This document shows positions 61,159 to 64,000 of a stretch of 64,000 bases of DNA, in pieces. The notes under the pieces are model-generated. The model was not told the origin of the DNA, did no database searches, and was given only the letters and a program-made list of their open reading frames with translations. Source of the stretch: Dillenia suffruticosa (taxonomy: Eukaryota > Streptophyta > Magnoliopsida > Dilleniales > Dilleniaceae); the NCBI GenBank assembly GCA_033439265.1, contig JAVTVX010000010.1:21441056-21505055 (forward strand). Reading direction: 5' to 3'. The first letter of the stretch is position 1. Every line of letters starts with the position of its first letter. A program made the position numbers and the translations under genes.

Positions 61159-64000
61159 CAATTTTTTTCTTTCTCCTAAAGATCAATCAATGATCTACTC
61201 ACCTTTTGCTCAAGACAAAGATAAGCCACATCCAATCCCACTCCCGCTTTTTCGTGGTTATGAGATTGGATGCAACCATTAACATACATCAGCACTCTCT
61301 CTCTCTCTCTCTCTCAGAACAAAAAAATACAATTAAATCAAATCAAATACTAAAAAACATTTTATCATTTAAACTGTCCTAAAAACCTTTCTCTCTTTTG
61401 ATTTAAAATCAAAATCTCAATATTAAAAAAGGGATATTATAATTATTAGATTATTTTTTTGATGACCACATTCTCTTTCTCTCACATAGTCCTTTTTGAA
61501 GGAAACCCATCCCCACATCCTTTTTTCCTTTCTCATGCCACTTGCTAAATAATTTCCGGAGCTAATAAGAACCCTAGAAAAGGACCTCTGCTTGTTGGTT
61601 TTTGCTCACAACAGAAATATGTACTCCCAACGTCTCAATTATGATGGATCTTGATTTTCAGCGGTACAAATAGTCAAGCTCTCATGATTTTTGTTCACAT
61701 CCCAGTTAGATTCAACTGTACTCAATGTTGTTGCAACTTATTTAGGAGCGATAACCAGAAATTTTTTTTAAGTATTTTTGAAGTTATCAAGGATCGAAAA
61801 GTTGAAGTAACTCTCCTCGTACTTCTTTTATTGATAGAATCTCATACCATTTCTTTGCAGTTGTTTGATACTCTATGATTTGAGTTTGTAAATGATAAAA
61901 TCAGATGTCAGAGTATTTTATTTTTTAAAAATTTAATTCGACTCGAATCGAATTTTATTAAATTTAATATAATTATCAGATATTAATGATTTATATAAAA
62001 AATTATATATTAATAAATTTATGCCTTCATCAAGTACAAAGATAGTAATGATATGGCATGAGCTAGGTTGAGGCAAGTGAACTCTGGCCATTAATATATA
62101 AATATTTTAGATATTTTGCAAATGTGACTATTAAAATTATAATAAATAAGAAAAAATGAATATAAGGTGATATGTGAGATTCAAAAAATTTTTATAAATT
62201 ATCAACATGTTGAATTGAGGCAATTGTGAGTGAAATTCAGGAAAATACATGTAATAAGGATGATAATTAACCGGCCATCAATACTTAGTGACAAAATTTA
62301 AACATAAAATCAGTAGAGGTCGAGCCTGAGCATGAGCTTTCCCTAACCATTTTCCAAGTCTAAAAGTCGATTTCTAGCCTTAGTCTTTACACGACTCATG
62401 CACAAGTCTTTCCTAACTTTTGTATATTTTGTTTCAAACTCCCCAACGACCAAATTGTTTGCCACATCAAAGTTGATAAAGAATCACATGAAACTTGAAT
62501 GGTAGAATTCAAACTTTACTGGTCATAAAAATACAACTTCAGGAGAGGAAAAACGTGCTTGTCATGGTCATTTCATCTGTTAATTCAAAAGAATAATTCA
62601 AGTAAAAGCTACCAAATTCGCTTTGATTTTCTTAGATATGACCTTCTTGGCTTTTTGGCTTTAGCACAAGTTCTTGAATCCATTAACATATAAAAAAACA
62701 ATTACTTTCATTAAATGGGACTTGTTCATGTAAATTTGAAGTTGCTTTTTTTCTTGCAAAGGTCGACCCCACAAAGAGGGCATGGGATTCCCAATTTTGG
62801 TTATAGTTATTGCTTGCATATCTAGTGGTAATAAAGAATTAGAACTCAGATTAGGATTATCATCTTGGAGGGTATTAAAATATTTCCTAGATAAGAACTC
62901 ATTATTCGAGGATAACGTTTACATTATCATATGGTTATGTTTACATTTATTTATATATTGAAAAATTAAAAAGATGAGCTAAGCATCAAAGGCCCCCTCC
63001 ATCCATCCCCCACCCCATGCAGTTCTCTTTTGGCTCCAATCGAAGAGAATCAAAATCCCAATATTTCGTAACACACGAGATATCTCTACCTCATCAAACT
63101 TGGGATAAATCACAAAATTATTTTACTCTTCGCTTCTTCCAAGAAGTTTAATTCTACTTTATTTATTATACCTACCGATATCAATTTAGTGTGGGTTTCT
63201 ATAAATCAAGTTACCCATCGTCCACATCGTCCATTCCCGCTATCACGTTACCCCTCGTACAAGACGATATTTTGATATCAACAACTATTATTACACAGGT
63301 GTTATTTTTAATAAAATATTTATTTTAATTTAAATAATAATATTAAAAAAAACTCACTATTTATTTATTGACATGATATTTAATTATGATTTCTAACTTA
63401 GATGAATAAGGATTTGAATATTAAAAAGAAAAATACTTCCATTTACCTGAAATTTATTTTTCCATCAACCTGTAACAATGAAAGAGAAATGAAAGAGAAA
63501 AAAGGAGCTTGAGCTTGAGCTGGAGCTGGAGCTGGGGTGGACATAAAGTCAATGTGACAAAGAAGTCCAACAATTGAGACAAAATACGTGACGACAAATA
63601 ATCGTTCACTCAAGCCATTATAGGCAGATAGAATAGAATGGAGCTGGATAGGATCATCCGTACCCCACCCACCATCGACCGGTTGGCCCGCGGGTGCTAA
63701 CGTGACAACACATGGTCCAAATAATTATTAAATTGTTCAACCGTACGATTGCACAAACTTAAATAAATTACATATATCAAAAAAGGAGAAAACGAAAAAA
63801 ATGTCAGTTTTTTCTTCCTTTTTTGGTTACCGCGAGAAGTTAGAAACGAGAAAGAGAAAATGCAGTGCATGAGTCGTGTCGCATTCTGGCAGGACAGAAC
63901 AGCTGGCAAAGATGACGCTCTAGATCCGAGCGTGGACCCTACTTCACGTGACCATCACAAGAGGTTCCACGTGTCCATCTTGAGGCTATGATCAACACGT
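59026..64000. other. gene-poor AT-rich region with microsatellites
   Basis: No credible gene in about 5 kb. Dispersed repeat copies lie at about 59385-59515 (-) and 60095-60240 (+). Microsatellites: (GA)n at 61117-61155, (CT)n at 61294-61315, and a GAGCTT/GAGCTG hexamer at 63505-63534. CACGTG G-box cores at about 63944 and 63968 suggest a stress-responsive promoter for a gene beyond the window. Confidence 0.5.

Noticed and set aside
1..64000. CRISPR array, operon, tRNA or rRNA gene, viral insertion
   Set aside because: None seen. The tandem repeats are microsatellites or a 26-bp minisatellite in an intron, and gene structure is eukaryotic throughout.

Overview
This window is nuclear DNA from a flowering plant, most likely a woody core eudicot. 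Its genes are split by many short GT-AG introns and the intergenic DNA is AT-rich. (CT)n/(GA)n tracts mark gene leaders, and the repeats are plant LINE, hAT and Mutator-like types. I cannot name the species.

Layout. 1-454 (-) is the 5' end of a SAM-dependent methyltransferase-like gene. 1271-2046 is a 5'-truncated LINE with a perfect 16-bp target duplication. 2239-9182 (+) is a 14-exon copy of the CCCH zinc-finger/tRNA (uracil-5-)-methyltransferase gene (TRM2/TRMT2A type) that carries many disabling lesions, so I call it a pseudogene. Transposons surround it: two hAT-type MITEs (7856-8482, 10414-10812), a tiny retroposed tail inside its exon 12 (7268-7352), and a long-TIR Mutator-like element (11402-13143). 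15213-17676 (+) is a RING-CH (MARCH-like) membrane protein gene whose RING exons are missing. 18961-21485 (+) is an intact YrdC/Sua5 threonylcarbamoyl-AMP synthase gene and 25129-30265 (+) an intact 19-exon HDS (IspG/GcpE) gene. 32688-33212 (-) encodes an arabinogalactan-like membrane protein. 35638-39954 (-) is a 12-exon protein disulfide isomerase PDIL1-4 type gene. 41432-43256 (+) is a three-exon gene for an 82-aa protein, 44537-44950 (-) a small secreted/membrane protein gene, 48817-50512 (-) a PIP2 aquaporin, and 58299-58799 (-) ribosomal protein L12. A decayed 5' fragment of a DExH-box helicase gene lies at 56490-56712 (-).

The recognisable genes from 15 kb to 59 kb follow the order I recall for Arabidopsis chromosome 5: At5g60580 RING, 60590 YrdC, 60600 HDS, 60640 PDIL1-4, 60660 PIP2;4, 60670 RPL12. 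The right part is therefore an ancestrally conserved block. The TRM2 pseudogene on the left is not part of that block as I remember it.

The genes do not form one pathway. They cover tRNA modification (YrdC, and the dead TRM2 copy), plastid isoprenoid synthesis (HDS), ER oxidative folding (PDIL1-4), water transport (PIP2) and translation (RPL12). I found no clear new biological system, CRISPR array, tRNA or rRNA gene. The most informative signals are the multiply broken TRM2 gene, two 42-53 bp retroposed tails of one family each with 16-bp target duplications, the RING-less RING gene, and a dispersed repeat of roughly 150 bp present in at least a dozen copies.
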